From positions 151,542-215,541 of the forward strand of contig JAJFFS010000015.1 in the NCBI GenBank assembly GCA_021776515.1: a stretch of DNA of 64,000 nt. The letters run 5' to 3'. Numbering within the stretch: the first letter of the stretch is position 1; each line of letters begins with the position of its first letter. The notes beneath the pieces are model-generated. The model was not told the origin of the DNA, ran no database searches, and saw only the letters and a list, made by a program, of their open reading frames with translations. The stretch is from Robiginitomaculum sp. (GTDB lineage Bacteria; Pseudomonadota; Alphaproteobacteria; Caulobacterales; Maricaulaceae). Both the position numbers and the translations under genes were made by a program. Positions 1 to 7,756 of the stretch are shown piece after piece.

Positions 1-1
1 C

Positions 2-943
2 GTGTTTTTTGCAGTTATTGAAAACGATTTACGCCGCGTTCTCTCTTTCTCTATCAACAACCAGCTTGGCTTTATGGTTGTGGGTATTGGGGTCGGCACC
101 AGCCTTGGCATTAATGGCGCGGCGGCTCACGCCTTCGCTGATGTGCTGTTCAAAGGGCTTTTGTTCATGAGCATGGGGGCCGTACTTTATCGCACCGGCA
201 CCACCAAAGCCTCAGAGCTTGGTGGGCTTTTCCGCTCCATGCCCATCACGGCATTCTTCTGCCTTATCGGGGCCGGTGCCATCTCTGCTTTCCCGTTCCT
301 CTCTGCCTTTGTCACCAAAGCGCTTATCCTGGCCGCCGTTGCCGATGAAGGCCACTGGATTATTTGGCTAGCCCTCGTGTTTGCCAGCGCCGGGGTGCTG
401 GAACATGCCGGGATTAAAATCCCGTACTTCTCTTTCTTTGCCCACGATAGCGGTCGCCGGGTCAAGGAAGCCCCGTGGAACATGTTGTTGGCCATGGGAA
501 TCGCCGCATTTTTAAGTGTTTTCATTGGCGTTAATCATCGTTGGCTTTATGCACTTCTGCCTTACGCCAATAATTATGAGCCTTATACGCTTGGCCACAT
601 TGTTGGCCAGATGCAGCTATTACTGGCTGCCATTTTCGCCTTTGCCCTGCTTATGCGGCTTGGTTGGTACCCATCTGAAAAACGTATGACAATTCTGGAT
701 GTAGACTGGTTCTGGCGCAAACCCGGTAAGGCCATTGGGCAATGGGCTTATGCCATTATTGCGCGCCTTTGGGCACATTCAATGCGTGGGTTGAGTACAT
801 CATTTCGTAGTATTTCTACCATGCTGGCTATATTTCTTAGCCCGAATGGCGGTATTAGCCGGTCATTCCCCGCCGGAGCATTGGCCGGGTGGGCAGCGGC
901 ATTTCTCACATTGGCTTTGATGGCCGTATATATGGCAAACTAA
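2..943 (+). CDS. Proton-conducting antiporter subunit D (MrpD/NuoM-like), 5'-truncated
   Basis: This is the C-terminal part (313 residues) of a polytopic membrane protein of the NuoL/M/N-MrpD family; the N-terminus lies before the window. Many hydrophobic segments are visible, with family features such as a polar helix containing AFADVLFKGLLFMSMGAV and the later FPFLSAFVTKALIL helix. In Mrp-type systems subunit D is part of the membrane complex that exchanges monovalent cations for protons. The first codon shown (GTG at base 2) is internal and not a true start. No partner Mrp genes follow; the next gene is about 400 bp away. It could also belong to a stand-alone or hydrogenase-type membrane arm, which upstream sequence would settle. 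Confidence 0.75.
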   Translation: MFFAVIENDLRRVLSFSINNQLGFMVVGIGVGTSLGINGAAAHAFADVLFKGLLFMSMGAVLYRTGTTKASELGGLFRSMPITAFFCLIGAGAISAFPFLSAFVTKALILAAVADEGHWIIWLALVFASAGVLEHAGIKIPYFSFFAHDSGRRVKEAPWNMLLAMGIAAFLSVFIGVNHRWLYALLPYANNYEPYTLGHIVGQMQLLLAAIFAFALLMRLGWYPSEKRMTILDVDWFWRKPGKAIGQWAYAIIARLWAHSMRGLSTSFRSISTMLAIFLSPNGGISRSFPAGALAGWAAAFLTLALMAVYMAN

Positions 944-1352
944 TTAAGAATTATTTTAACTACACAACCCATACATGCTAATATTGATATAATATTACCG
1001 CCTTAATTGTATCGTTTTCATGCTCTGCCATAAATGTCATTCATAAATTAGTGTCTGCGAATAATAAAAATAATTTTATAACTATATTTATTCATTTATT
1101 TAAATAGGATAAAAATTTGAAAATCCTTAACCATACATCTATACCATAATTAATTTCACGCTTTATGCAGACTTTCTGCGTGCAGACACATGATCACTAC
1201 TATGTGCCCTGTACATCAATCAGTGGTATTAACTAAACATGACGCCTACTTAAGTTTTATTTTTTGCTGCTATTTATATAAAAGCTTGATTGTCATTCCC
1301 ATTTTTGGCTATTATATTAATTGAACACGTTTAGTTTAAGATGAGATCTAAT
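944..1352. other. AT-rich intergenic region upstream of the MucR gene
   Basis: About 400 bp with no credible coding region. It is markedly richer in A+T than its surroundings, with many TA steps and A/T runs between about 1040 and 1160. MucR/Ros regulators are known to prefer AT-rich targets with TA steps and often control their own genes, so autoregulation here is a reasonable inference. No terminator hairpin is evident for the antiporter gene. Confidence 0.5.
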
Positions 1353-1763
1353 ATGACTGAAAAAACTGCAATCACTGAAATGGCCGTCGATATTGTTACC
1401 GCCTATGTTGGCAATAACACTGTTTCAACATCTGAATTGCCAGATGTTATTCGCTGTGTATATAGCGCCTTGAGCCTGGCAGAGACAGAGGGTAATGCGC
1501 CGCCGGCACCACCACAAAAGCCAGCTGTTTCACCCCGCCGTTCCATCACACCTGATTATATAATCTGTCTGGAAGATGGGGGGAAATACAAATCCCTTAA
1601 ACGGCACTTACGGGCTAAATATGACATATCTCCAGATGAGTATCGTGCAAAATGGGGACTGGCTTCCGACTACCCCATGGTAGCGCCAAATTATGCCGAA
1701 GCACGCTCAAAACTAGCCAAAGAGATGGGATTGGGACGCGGAAGGCGTGGCCGAGGTCGGTAA
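1353..1763 (+). CDS. mucR: MucR/Ros family transcriptional regulator
   Basis: A 136-residue protein with the MucR architecture: a helical N-terminal segment (ITEMAVDIVTAYVGNN), a low-complexity proline-rich linker, and a C-terminal zinc-finger-like DNA-binding domain with CLEDGGKYKSLKRHLRAKY followed by the conserved DEYRAKWGL and YPMVAPNYAEARSKLAKEMGLGR motifs. The tail is very basic (RGRRGRGR). The family regulates cell-cycle, envelope and exopolysaccharide genes in Alphaproteobacteria. I chose ATG 1353 because MTEKTAITEM matches the usual N-terminus; an in-frame ATG at 1341 would add four residues. The gene stands alone between an AT-rich leader and a strong terminator. Confidence 0.9.
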   Translation: MTEKTAITEMAVDIVTAYVGNNTVSTSELPDVIRCVYSALSLAETEGNAPPAPPQKPAVSPRRSITPDYIICLEDGGKYKSLKRHLRAKYDISPDEYRAKWGLASDYPMVAPNYAEARSKLAKEMGLGRGRRGRGR

Positions 1764-1790
1764 ACACAAGTTCTTAACAAGTTTTTCTGC

Positions 1791-1821
1791 AAAGCCCGGC
1801 TCACCGCCGGGCTTTGTTTTT
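1791..1821 (+). terminator. Rho-independent terminator of mucR
   Basis: A perfect 10-bp stem AAAGCCCGGC / GCCGGGCTTT with a 5-nt TCACC loop is followed by GTTTTT. It lies 28 bp after the MucR stop codon on the plus strand. Confidence 0.95.
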
Positions 1822-1979
1822 ATTGGCATATTACCCGATTAATCGATTCGGCTCCTGCTTTCTGATTCCCTAATGTAAAAAAAGAGTCAAGAGACTCTTG
1901 CGCAGATTCCACAAGTTAATAGATATTAACCAAACGAATCACTTTGCTAACAAACCATACGGCAACGAGGGGGTTGAAA

Positions 1980-2504
1980 ATGGGCGAACGCACAGAACCA
2001 TTCAAGCATCAACTTGAATTCGACGAACAGCGTAGCTTATACGATTATTGGCGCAGTAAATGCCGTCCTGGTATTTTGCCATCTCGCCAGGCATTACACC
2101 CTCGAGATATGATCAAATTTCTTCCCTACATAACACTGACAGATGTTATCCAGAATGACACGGCACGTTCATTCAAGATCAGACTGGCTGGCACAGGGTT
2201 ACGCTCAGTTCTGGAAACTGAAATTACCGGTAAAGCGCTTGATGACTTACCCTTTGGGCAAGCCTTACCTCATTGGAAACAGGTTCACGAAAAACTGGTT
2301 GATGATCGCAAACCCTTATGCGGCGTCACTCCCCTTGTCTGGCACGGTGGTGATTATCAAGTGCTTTCCACTTTGGCCCAATATTGGCTTAAATTTCCTC
2401 TGGTTGATAATAACGGGGATGTCAGCACTATACTGGCTTATGATATTTTTACGCCACTTGCGGACTTATCCCCGGGATTAAACCTGCGCACAGCCAACAC
2501 ATAA
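1980..2504 (+). CDS. PAS domain protein (PAS_5 / DUF1491-like)
   Basis: A 174-residue protein of the alphaproteobacterial single-PAS type: RSLYDYWRSKCRPGILPSRQALHPRDMIKFLPYITLTDV at the N-terminus is the usual opening of this family, followed by FKIRLAGTGL and the ITGKALDDLP segment. No output domain is attached, so it probably senses or relays through a partner; the ligand is unknown. The ATG at 1980 is chosen because GAGGGGG precedes it by about seven bases; a TTG at 1944 in the same frame has no such site. It sits between mucR and the DnaA-C-like gene and is probably transcribed alone. Confidence 0.75.
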   Translation: MGERTEPFKHQLEFDEQRSLYDYWRSKCRPGILPSRQALHPRDMIKFLPYITLTDVIQNDTARSFKIRLAGTGLRSVLETEITGKALDDLPFGQALPHWKQVHEKLVDDRKPLCGVTPLVWHGGDYQVLSTLAQYWLKFPLVDNNGDVSTILAYDIFTPLADLSPGLNLRTANT

Positions 2505-2558
2505 ACCATGATTTTTATCATGTTTTATGTTTTCAACAGGCTTTACACACTCGCATAA

Positions 2559-2599
2559 TAGGAACATAATCCTACAACCGGGGATAGCAATTATCCTAC
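2559..2599. promoter_or_regulatory. Repeated TCCTA half-sites upstream of the DnaA-C-like gene
   Basis: An inverted repeat TAGGA-N6-TCCTA (2559-2574) is followed by a third half-site in TTATCCTAC (2591-2599), which echoes TAATCCTAC at 2567-2575. The sites end 31 bp before the start codon of the next gene. TTATCC resembles the first six bases of a DnaA box, but the last three do not match. Autoregulation by the encoded protein is only a guess. Confidence 0.3.
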
Positions 2600-2630
2600 C
2601 TCCCGATCATTAATTTAGTTGGAGGACAAG

Positions 2631-2990
2631 ATGAACCCTGAATATTATCGCCGTCGGGAGCAAGATGAAGCTCGCGCCCGCCTCACCCGCACCCTGGTGG
2701 CTTATGCCCTTGGGGTGCCTGAACAGGACATGGATGCCATAACGCGCAGAACCGCCAATGTCGCCTTTGGCCGACAAGTCGCCATGTACCTTGCTCACAT
2801 CTCGTTTGAACTTAGCCTTTCTCGGGTTGCTATGGCGTTTGGCCGTGACCGCACTACCGTTTCTCACGCCTGCCACCTCGTTGAAGATCGCCGTGATGAC
2901 CCAAAATTTGACGCCTTGCTTGAAGGGTTGGAAAGCGTTCTGCGCGCAGCACCGGCCCCGGCTATTCTGCACGCTGCGTTTCAAAGCTGA
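2631..2990 (+). CDS. HTH protein made of a DnaA domain IV-like DNA-binding domain
   Basis: A 119-residue protein whose core resembles the C-terminal DNA-binding domain of DnaA (Bac_DnaA_C). It has AFGRQVAMYLAHISFELSLSRVAMAFGRDRTTVSHA, in which GRDRTTVSHA mirrors the GRDHTTVxHA signature that contacts DnaA boxes. No AAA+ ATPase domain is present. ATG 2631 is preceded by GGAGG at 2621-2625; a TTG at 2619 overlaps that site and is rejected. Its TGA overlaps the next gene's ATG (TGATG at 2988-2992), indicating coupling to the DUF6456 protein. A role in binding or competing for DnaA boxes is inference. Confidence 0.85.
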   Translation: MNPEYYRRREQDEARARLTRTLVAYALGVPEQDMDAITRRTANVAFGRQVAMYLAHISFELSLSRVAMAFGRDRTTVSHACHLVEDRRDDPKFDALLEGLESVLRAAPAPAILHAAFQS

Positions 2991-3739
2991 TGTCTCCGCG
3001 ACAGCAAAAAAAAATGATCCGTGTTATTGAGCGCATGGTGGAAAACAAACTTGTTTTAAAGGTCCAGCCAGATGGCTCGTTTGCGGCCAGTATTGATGAC
3101 AAGCTTTGCGCCAGGCTTAATGCCGCAGAAGCAAAAAAAGCTTGTAGCGAAGGTGTATTAGACGCTCAGAACCGGCACACATTGTGCACCAATGCACAGT
3201 CAAGAGCCTGGTTGTCCCGACAACGGGCGGGCGACGATGATGAAGCTTATGCAGCACAGCACTGTGACATACAAACGGTTCACCTTATTGACCAGAATGG
3301 TAAATTTTTCAAAGCCAGGAAAAACACTACCGTGTCACCGCTGGCATGGTTGCGCAGGCGGTCCGGGACAAACAGCACGCCTTTTTTAACCGCCGCCGAA
3401 TTTGCCGCCGCCGAACGTCTGCGTGAGGATTATGAACGATCTTCATTGGCACAAAAGCTTTGTGCCAACTGGGATGCACCGGCACGCAGCTCTACTGCAT
3501 CAGGACCACGCAATGCGGTACTGGACGCCGCAGACAGCGCCCTTGCTGCCAAGGACAGGTTTATGGAAGCCTTAAACGCACTTGGCCCCGGCCTGGATGA
3601 TATAGTGTTCAGCCTGTGTATTCGTGAGACCAATCTGGAAGGGCTGGAAAAATCCCGCAAATGGCCAAAACGCACCGCTAAAATAGTGCTTAAGCTCGCG
3701 CTTGACCGCCTGGCCCGCCATTATGGCTTGATGAGGTAG
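2990..3739 (+). CDS. DUF6456 domain-containing protein
   Basis: A 249-residue alphaproteobacterial protein recognised as DUF6456-like by its C-terminal half: LTAAEFAAAERLREDYERSSL, an Asp/Ala-rich linker, then RFMEALNALGPGLDDIVFSLCIRETNLEGLEK and a helical end (KIVLKLALDRLARHYG). The C-terminal helices suggest nucleic-acid or protein binding, but the function is not established. It starts by a one-base overlap with the stop of the DnaA-C-like gene, so the two proteins are made from one message. The pair recurs in this class as far as I recall, which suggests that they act together. Confidence 0.8.
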   Translation: MSPRQQKKMIRVIERMVENKLVLKVQPDGSFAASIDDKLCARLNAAEAKKACSEGVLDAQNRHTLCTNAQSRAWLSRQRAGDDDEAYAAQHCDIQTVHLIDQNGKFFKARKNTTVSPLAWLRRRSGTNSTPFLTAAEFAAAERLREDYERSSLAQKLCANWDAPARSSTASGPRNAVLDAADSALAAKDRFMEALNALGPGLDDIVFSLCIRETNLEGLEKSRKWPKRTAKIVLKLALDRLARHYGLMR

Positions 3740-3794
3740 CGCACGGCCTTTATGCACACATTAAACGCACAATGCCTTATCAAGGGGAAAACAG

Positions 3795-4160
3795 GTGGCC
3801 GACAATAAACTGACACCAGAGCAACAGCGCATTGCCCGGTCCTGTGCTACCGAAGCCGCTTTCACTGGCCCATGGCTGGATGAAAAACGGGCGGGCATTT
3901 ATTCCTGTGTTGCCTGTGATGCACCGTTATTTTCATCAGCCTATAAATATGATTCCGGCTCTGGCTGGCCATCATTTTTTAATGTCATTACCCCTGATGC
4001 CTTGGGCCAAAACACTGATAACAGTTTGTCTATGTCCCGCAACGAAATCCATTGCGCCAATTGCAAAGCCCATATGGGTCACGTGTTTGATGATGGGCCA
4101 AGGCCCACCGGGTTGCGCTATTGCGTCAATGGTACCGTGCTTGACTTCACCCCTGAATAA
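3795..4160 (+). CDS. msrB: Peptide-methionine (R)-S-oxide reductase MsrB
   Basis: A 121-residue methionine-R-sulfoxide reductase that repairs oxidised methionines in proteins. Two CxxC pairs bind structural zinc (Cys38/Cys41 and Cys87/Cys90). The catalytic cysteine is Cys110 in the LRYCVNG motif, preceded by the HMGHVFDDGP signature. SGSGWPSFF is also characteristic. Length is normal for the single-domain enzyme, and no signal peptide is present, so it acts in the cytoplasm. The GTG at 3795 is chosen because AAGGGGA lies seven bases upstream. It probably forms a short unit with the peptidase gene 22 bp downstream. Confidence 0.95.
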   Translation: MADNKLTPEQQRIARSCATEAAFTGPWLDEKRAGIYSCVACDAPLFSSAYKYDSGSGWPSFFNVITPDALGQNTDNSLSMSRNEIHCANCKAHMGHVFDDGPRPTGLRYCVNGTVLDFTPE

Positions 4161-4182
4161 AACATCTGGTCATATATAGCCC

Positions 4183-6303
4183 ATGAACCCTGCCTCAAAA
4201 ATATTCACCTCCCCCCTGGCTGCCCCCAAGGCAGTGAAACGCAAACACATAACACAGCATGGTACTGAACACATCGAGGACAACTACTTCTGGTTGCGGG
4301 CGCAAAACTGGCAAGAGGTTATGCTTGCCCCCGAGGCCCTGCCCGCTGATATACGCACCCACCTTCTGGCTGAAAATACCTATTGCGATGACGCTTTGGC
4401 TGACACCAAGGGTTTACAGAAAACCCTCATAGCTGAAATGCGTGCCCGGATACGCGAAGACGATGAAGACGTACCTGTTGAAGATGGCCCCTACGCTTAT
4501 TTTAGCGCCTATAAAACCGGCAGCGAACACCCGGTTTATGCCCGCCGTGCGGTTTTAAGCGATGATGGATTATCGAAAACAACAGAGGAATTACTGGATG
4601 CCGAAGCCCTCGCCCGCCAATGCGATTATTTTGACCTTGGCACAATTGCCCATAGCCCGGATCACCGGCTTCTGGCCTATGCGGTAGATCGACAGGGTAG
4701 CGAGTATTTCGAGATCCGCATAAAGAATTTGAAAACCGGCGAGGATTTACCTGACCTGATTGTTTCTGCCAGTGACGAATTTATCTGGTGTGCAGACAGC
4801 GCCGCACTGGTTTGGGTCTGGCGCGATGAGAACAATCGGCCACGTGAAGTGCGCGTCCATAAACTGGGTGCCGCAATACAGTCTGACACACCGATTTACC
4901 GCGAAGAGGATGAAGGTTTTTTCCTCAGCCTGGGGCAAACCAGTGACAAGCGCTTTATTCTTATATGCTCAAACGACCACAGCACCAGCGAAGTCCATGT
5001 GCTGGACACCCAAAGCCCAAACGCCACACCAAAGCTTATTGCCCCCAGAACACGCGATATGGAATATCATGTAGACCATGCAGGCGCGACTTTTTACATC
5101 CTGAGCAATGCCGATGGGGCTGAAGATTTCAAGGTCGTTACCGCACCAGAAGCAACACCCGGGCGGGAACACTGGCAAGACCTCATTGCGCCCAAAAATG
5201 GCGTGCAGCGCCTCTCTCAAAGATTGTTTCAGGGCTATCATGTGCGCCTCGAACGCGAGAATGCGTTGCCGCGGATCATTGTGCGGGACCTGAAAACAGG
5301 CACCGAGCACGATATTCACTTTGACGGTGACGCCTATGATCTCGACCTGGAGCCCCTGCTGGATTTTGAGACAACGCGCCTGCGCTTCTCCACCTCATCA
5401 CCGGCTGGGCCAGAACAGATATATGATTATGACTTGCACACACGCAAACGAACAGTGCGCAAAACCCAGGATATTCCTTCCGGGCATAACCCGGACGATT
5501 ATAGCGTTGAGCGCATTATGGCCAAGACGGATGATGGCGAACAGGTGCCCGTCAGCCTTGTCTATCGCAAAGGGCTAAAACGTGACGGTTCTGCGCCGCT
5601 ATTGCTTTACGGCTATGGCTCTTATGGCATCACCATCCCGGCCGCCTTCTCCACCCGGCGACTTTGCCTGCTGGACCGGGGGTTTGTCTATGCCATCGCC
5701 CATATTCGCGGCGGCAGTGCCAAAGGCCATGCCTGGTACATGGCGGCAAAAGGCGCGGGAAAACCCAAAACTTTTCATGATTTCATAGCTGTGGCACAAA
5801 TCCTGATCGACAAAGGCTACACCGCTGAAAAGCGCATTATTGCCATGGGTGGTTCCGCCGGTGGGTTGCTGGTGGGCGCTGCCATGAATATGGCACCAGA
5901 ATTATTTGGCGGCATTATTGCCGCCGTGCCGTTTGTCGATGTGCTGAATACGATGTCAGATGAAACCCTGCCACTTACCCCGCCGGAATGGCCCGAATGG
6001 GGAAATCCATGCGAAGATAAAACCGCCTTTGCCAATATCGCCAGTTATAGCCCCTATGATAATGTTGCTGAACGCACTTACCCGCCTCTTCTTGCAACCG
6101 CCGGACTAACCGACCCTCGCGTCACCTATTGGGAACCGACAAAATGGGTGGCGAAATTGCGCGAAGTTGCGCCCAATGCAGGCCCATACTTTCTCAAAAC
6201 AGAAATGCACGCCGGACATGGCGGCGCTACGGGCCGCTTTGAAGGCCTGAAAACCGTGGCGCTGGAATATGCCTTTGCCCTCAAAGTCGCCGGATTAAGC
6301 TGA
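4183..6303 (+). CDS. ptrB: Oligopeptidase B (S9A serine peptidase, protease II)
   Basis: A 706-residue S9-family peptidase with an N-terminal beta-propeller (roughly residues 1-430) and a C-terminal alpha/beta-hydrolase domain. The nucleophile is near residue 557 in MGGSAGGLL, the Asp near 644 in TAGLTDPRV and the His near 678 in EMHAGHGG. The opening HIEDNYFWLR and the segment TMSDETLPLTPPEWPEWGNP are typical of oligopeptidase B, which cleaves short peptides after basic residues. No signal peptide is visible. It follows msrB by 22 bp on the same strand. Confidence 0.93.
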   Translation: MNPASKIFTSPLAAPKAVKRKHITQHGTEHIEDNYFWLRAQNWQEVMLAPEALPADIRTHLLAENTYCDDALADTKGLQKTLIAEMRARIREDDEDVPVEDGPYAYFSAYKTGSEHPVYARRAVLSDDGLSKTTEELLDAEALARQCDYFDLGTIAHSPDHRLLAYAVDRQGSEYFEIRIKNLKTGEDLPDLIVSASDEFIWCADSAALVWVWRDENNRPREVRVHKLGAAIQSDTPIYREEDEGFFLSLGQTSDKRFILICSNDHSTSEVHVLDTQSPNATPKLIAPRTRDMEYHVDHAGATFYILSNADGAEDFKVVTAPEATPGREHWQDLIAPKNGVQRLSQRLFQGYHVRLERENALPRIIVRDLKTGTEHDIHFDGDAYDLDLEPLLDFETTRLRFSTSSPAGPEQIYDYDLHTRKRTVRKTQDIPSGHNPDDYSVERIMAKTDDGEQVPVSLVYRKGLKRDGSAPLLLYGYGSYGITIPAAFSTRRLCLLDRGFVYAIAHIRGGSAKGHAWYMAAKGAGKPKTFHDFIAVAQILIDKGYTAEKRIIAMGGSAGGLLVGAAMNMAPELFGGIIAAVPFVDVLNTMSDETLPLTPPEWPEWGNPCEDKTAFANIASYSPYDNVAERTYPPLLATAGLTDPRVTYWEPTKWVAKLREVAPNAGPYFLKTEMHAGHGGATGRFEGLKTVALEYAFALKVAGLS

Positions 6304-6524
6304 GGCTTTTATCATTGCCCTTCCTCACCCGCTTGCGCGAAGTACTGGATAAGGAACGCGGTTAAACACAAAGAAAGAGACCATTACTTAGCTGGTTAGG
6401 ATGGGTGAATGGGTCTTGAATGTTTATGTAACGACAACTCTTAGTCAGTCACAAATCGTACGAATAAACCCTTACAGGGTACAAGTCCTATTATGAAGGT
6501 GATCAATGGTTGCTAATCGAATGA

Positions 6525-7268
6525 CTATTTAATTAAGTTGCTGTCAAACCAATCAACCAGCGTTTTTGCTAAGTATTTATCCTGTTTTAGCAGGGGGTAA
6601 CCGTGGGCTTTGCCTTTATAAGAAACAAATTTAGAATTTATGTTTTCATTTAGCTTAAAGCCTCTCTGGGTACCGTCAAAGGTGCCGTCCTCTTCTGCCG
6701 AAATGAATAAAGTTGGTTTTTTTGCTATTGCTTTGTAATCAGCGATCGTGTCCTCATTATCATTATGTACTACGGCTGATGAAAAGAAACTTATCGCATT
6801 GATAGGGTTATTTTCTGCCAATACTTTTGCTTGACGACCACCACAACTTGCGCCGGTCACACCAATTATGCCATTTTTGCCCACTTTCTTGCGTAGAAAA
6901 TCATAAGCCAATTGCACGTCTTTTGGCCAATGCTTCAAATAAGCCATCAAAGCATTTCTTCCGAATTTTTTCATGTCAGTCTCTTCGTTAATACTCTCAC
7001 CGAACCCACGAAAATCTAGGCTTAGTGCATGTATGCCACGCAGACTGAGTTCCCTACCTATATCATCATACATAGTGCGATTAAAATTGCATTGGTGCAA
7101 TAAAAGAACCGCTCTTTCCCCATTGTTTTCAGGCTGATAATAATCCGCTTTAAGTTCAAAGCCTTTTTCTGTCGTTAAGACTAGCGCTTCTGCTTGGCTG
7201 GCAGTTGCTTGATTGGAAATTATTATTGTAAATATTGCAAATGAGAGTATTTTTATTAGTGATGGCAT
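6525..7268 (-). CDS. Secreted alpha/beta hydrolase (dienelactone hydrolase-like)
   Basis: A 247-residue alpha/beta hydrolase with an N-terminal signal peptide (hydrophobic stretch about residues 5-18, probable cleavage around ATASQA). The nucleophile elbow is GASCGG with Ser141; likely partners are Asp194 (EEDGTFDG) and His222 (KAHG). The segment LLLHQCNFNRTMYDD carries the oxyanion region. The substrate is unknown. Base composition is clearly more AT-rich than the flanking ptrB and suc genes, and a decayed transposase lies just upstream, so horizontal acquisition is likely. Confidence 0.8.
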   Translation of the reverse strand: MPSLIKILSFAIFTIIISNQATASQAEALVLTTEKGFELKADYYQPENNGERAVLLLHQCNFNRTMYDDIGRELSLRGIHALSLDFRGFGESINEETDMKKFGRNALMAYLKHWPKDVQLAYDFLRKKVGKNGIIGVTGASCGGRQAKVLAENNPINAISFFSSAVVHNDNEDTIADYKAIAKKPTLFISAEEDGTFDGTQRGFKLNENINSKFVSYKGKAHGYPLLKQDKYLAKTLVDWFDSNLIK

Positions 7269-7433
7269 AACATTTCCTATTACTTGCTTGGTATGATTGA
7301 CCTAACAGTAATTTATCGCATCGTTTAAAACTAACATGCCGCCCTTTGCCATCGCTTGCTTTCACTGGTTAGGGTGCGATTTATCAGATTTTCACCTTAT
7401 CAAATTTTGGCTATGCAAGATAAATAATGCACG

Positions 7434-7585
7434 CTAAAAAAACCTGCGCACACCATCTCTCACTGCTTCCTTGTAATGATAGAAAACGCCACGACTGAGA
7501 CCCATTACCCTACAGGCCCTAGAAACGTTGCCAGGTTGAGAAGGTCGATTTTGTGTTTTACGATACGTTCAATACTATTAATCAT
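7434..7585 (-). pseudogene. Remnant of an IS481/IS3-type transposase N-terminus
   Basis: Reading the minus strand from ATG 7585 gives MINSIERIVKHKIDLLNLA. After a frame change near 7530 the other frame continues NVSRACRVMGLSRGVFYHY, then KEAVRDGVRRFF. Together these match the N-terminal helix-turn-helix of IS481-like DDE transposases (LLNLAEELGNVSRACRVMG type). Everything after about 50 residues, including the DDE domain, is gone. This was found by translating both frames by eye; the family name is from memory of such sequences. Confidence 0.75.
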
Positions 7586-7676
7586 GAGAATGACCTCTTT
7601 AAAGCTCTCATCATATATAAGCACCTAAAAAAGCTTTAATGTTGAATGACACCCGCGACAAAACTGATTGCCTTTA

Positions 7677-7737
7677 CCCTGAGCTTGTAGAAGGGCGAGG
7701 GGTTTTATACTCCATCCTTCGACAAGCTCAGGATGAG
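7677..7737. repeat. Imperfect palindrome with CTTCGACAAGCTCAGG arm
   Basis: CCCTGAGCTTGTAGAAGG (7677-7694) and CCTTCGACAAGCTCAGG (7716-7732) are inverted copies differing by one base, separated by about 21 bases. Such sequences are dispersed in many proteobacterial genomes and can form a large hairpin. It sits 20 bp beyond the end of sucB and may stop transcription in either direction, though there is no clean T-tract. Confidence 0.7.
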
Positions 7738-7756
7738 GATAGTGTGAGGATTAACT

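Larger units (their letters stand above)
7269..7756. other. Gene-free stretch between the hydrolase and sucB
   Basis: About 490 bp without an intact gene. It holds the presumed promoter of the hydrolase (7269-7433, nothing distinctive seen), a decayed transposase fragment (7434-7585) and a long imperfect palindrome (7677-7737) before the sucB stop codon. Confidence 0.7.

Noticed and set aside
2591..2599. TTATCCTAC as a DnaA box
   Set aside because: Only six of nine bases fit TTATCCACA and no cluster of boxes or origin-like AT-rich unwinding region is present.
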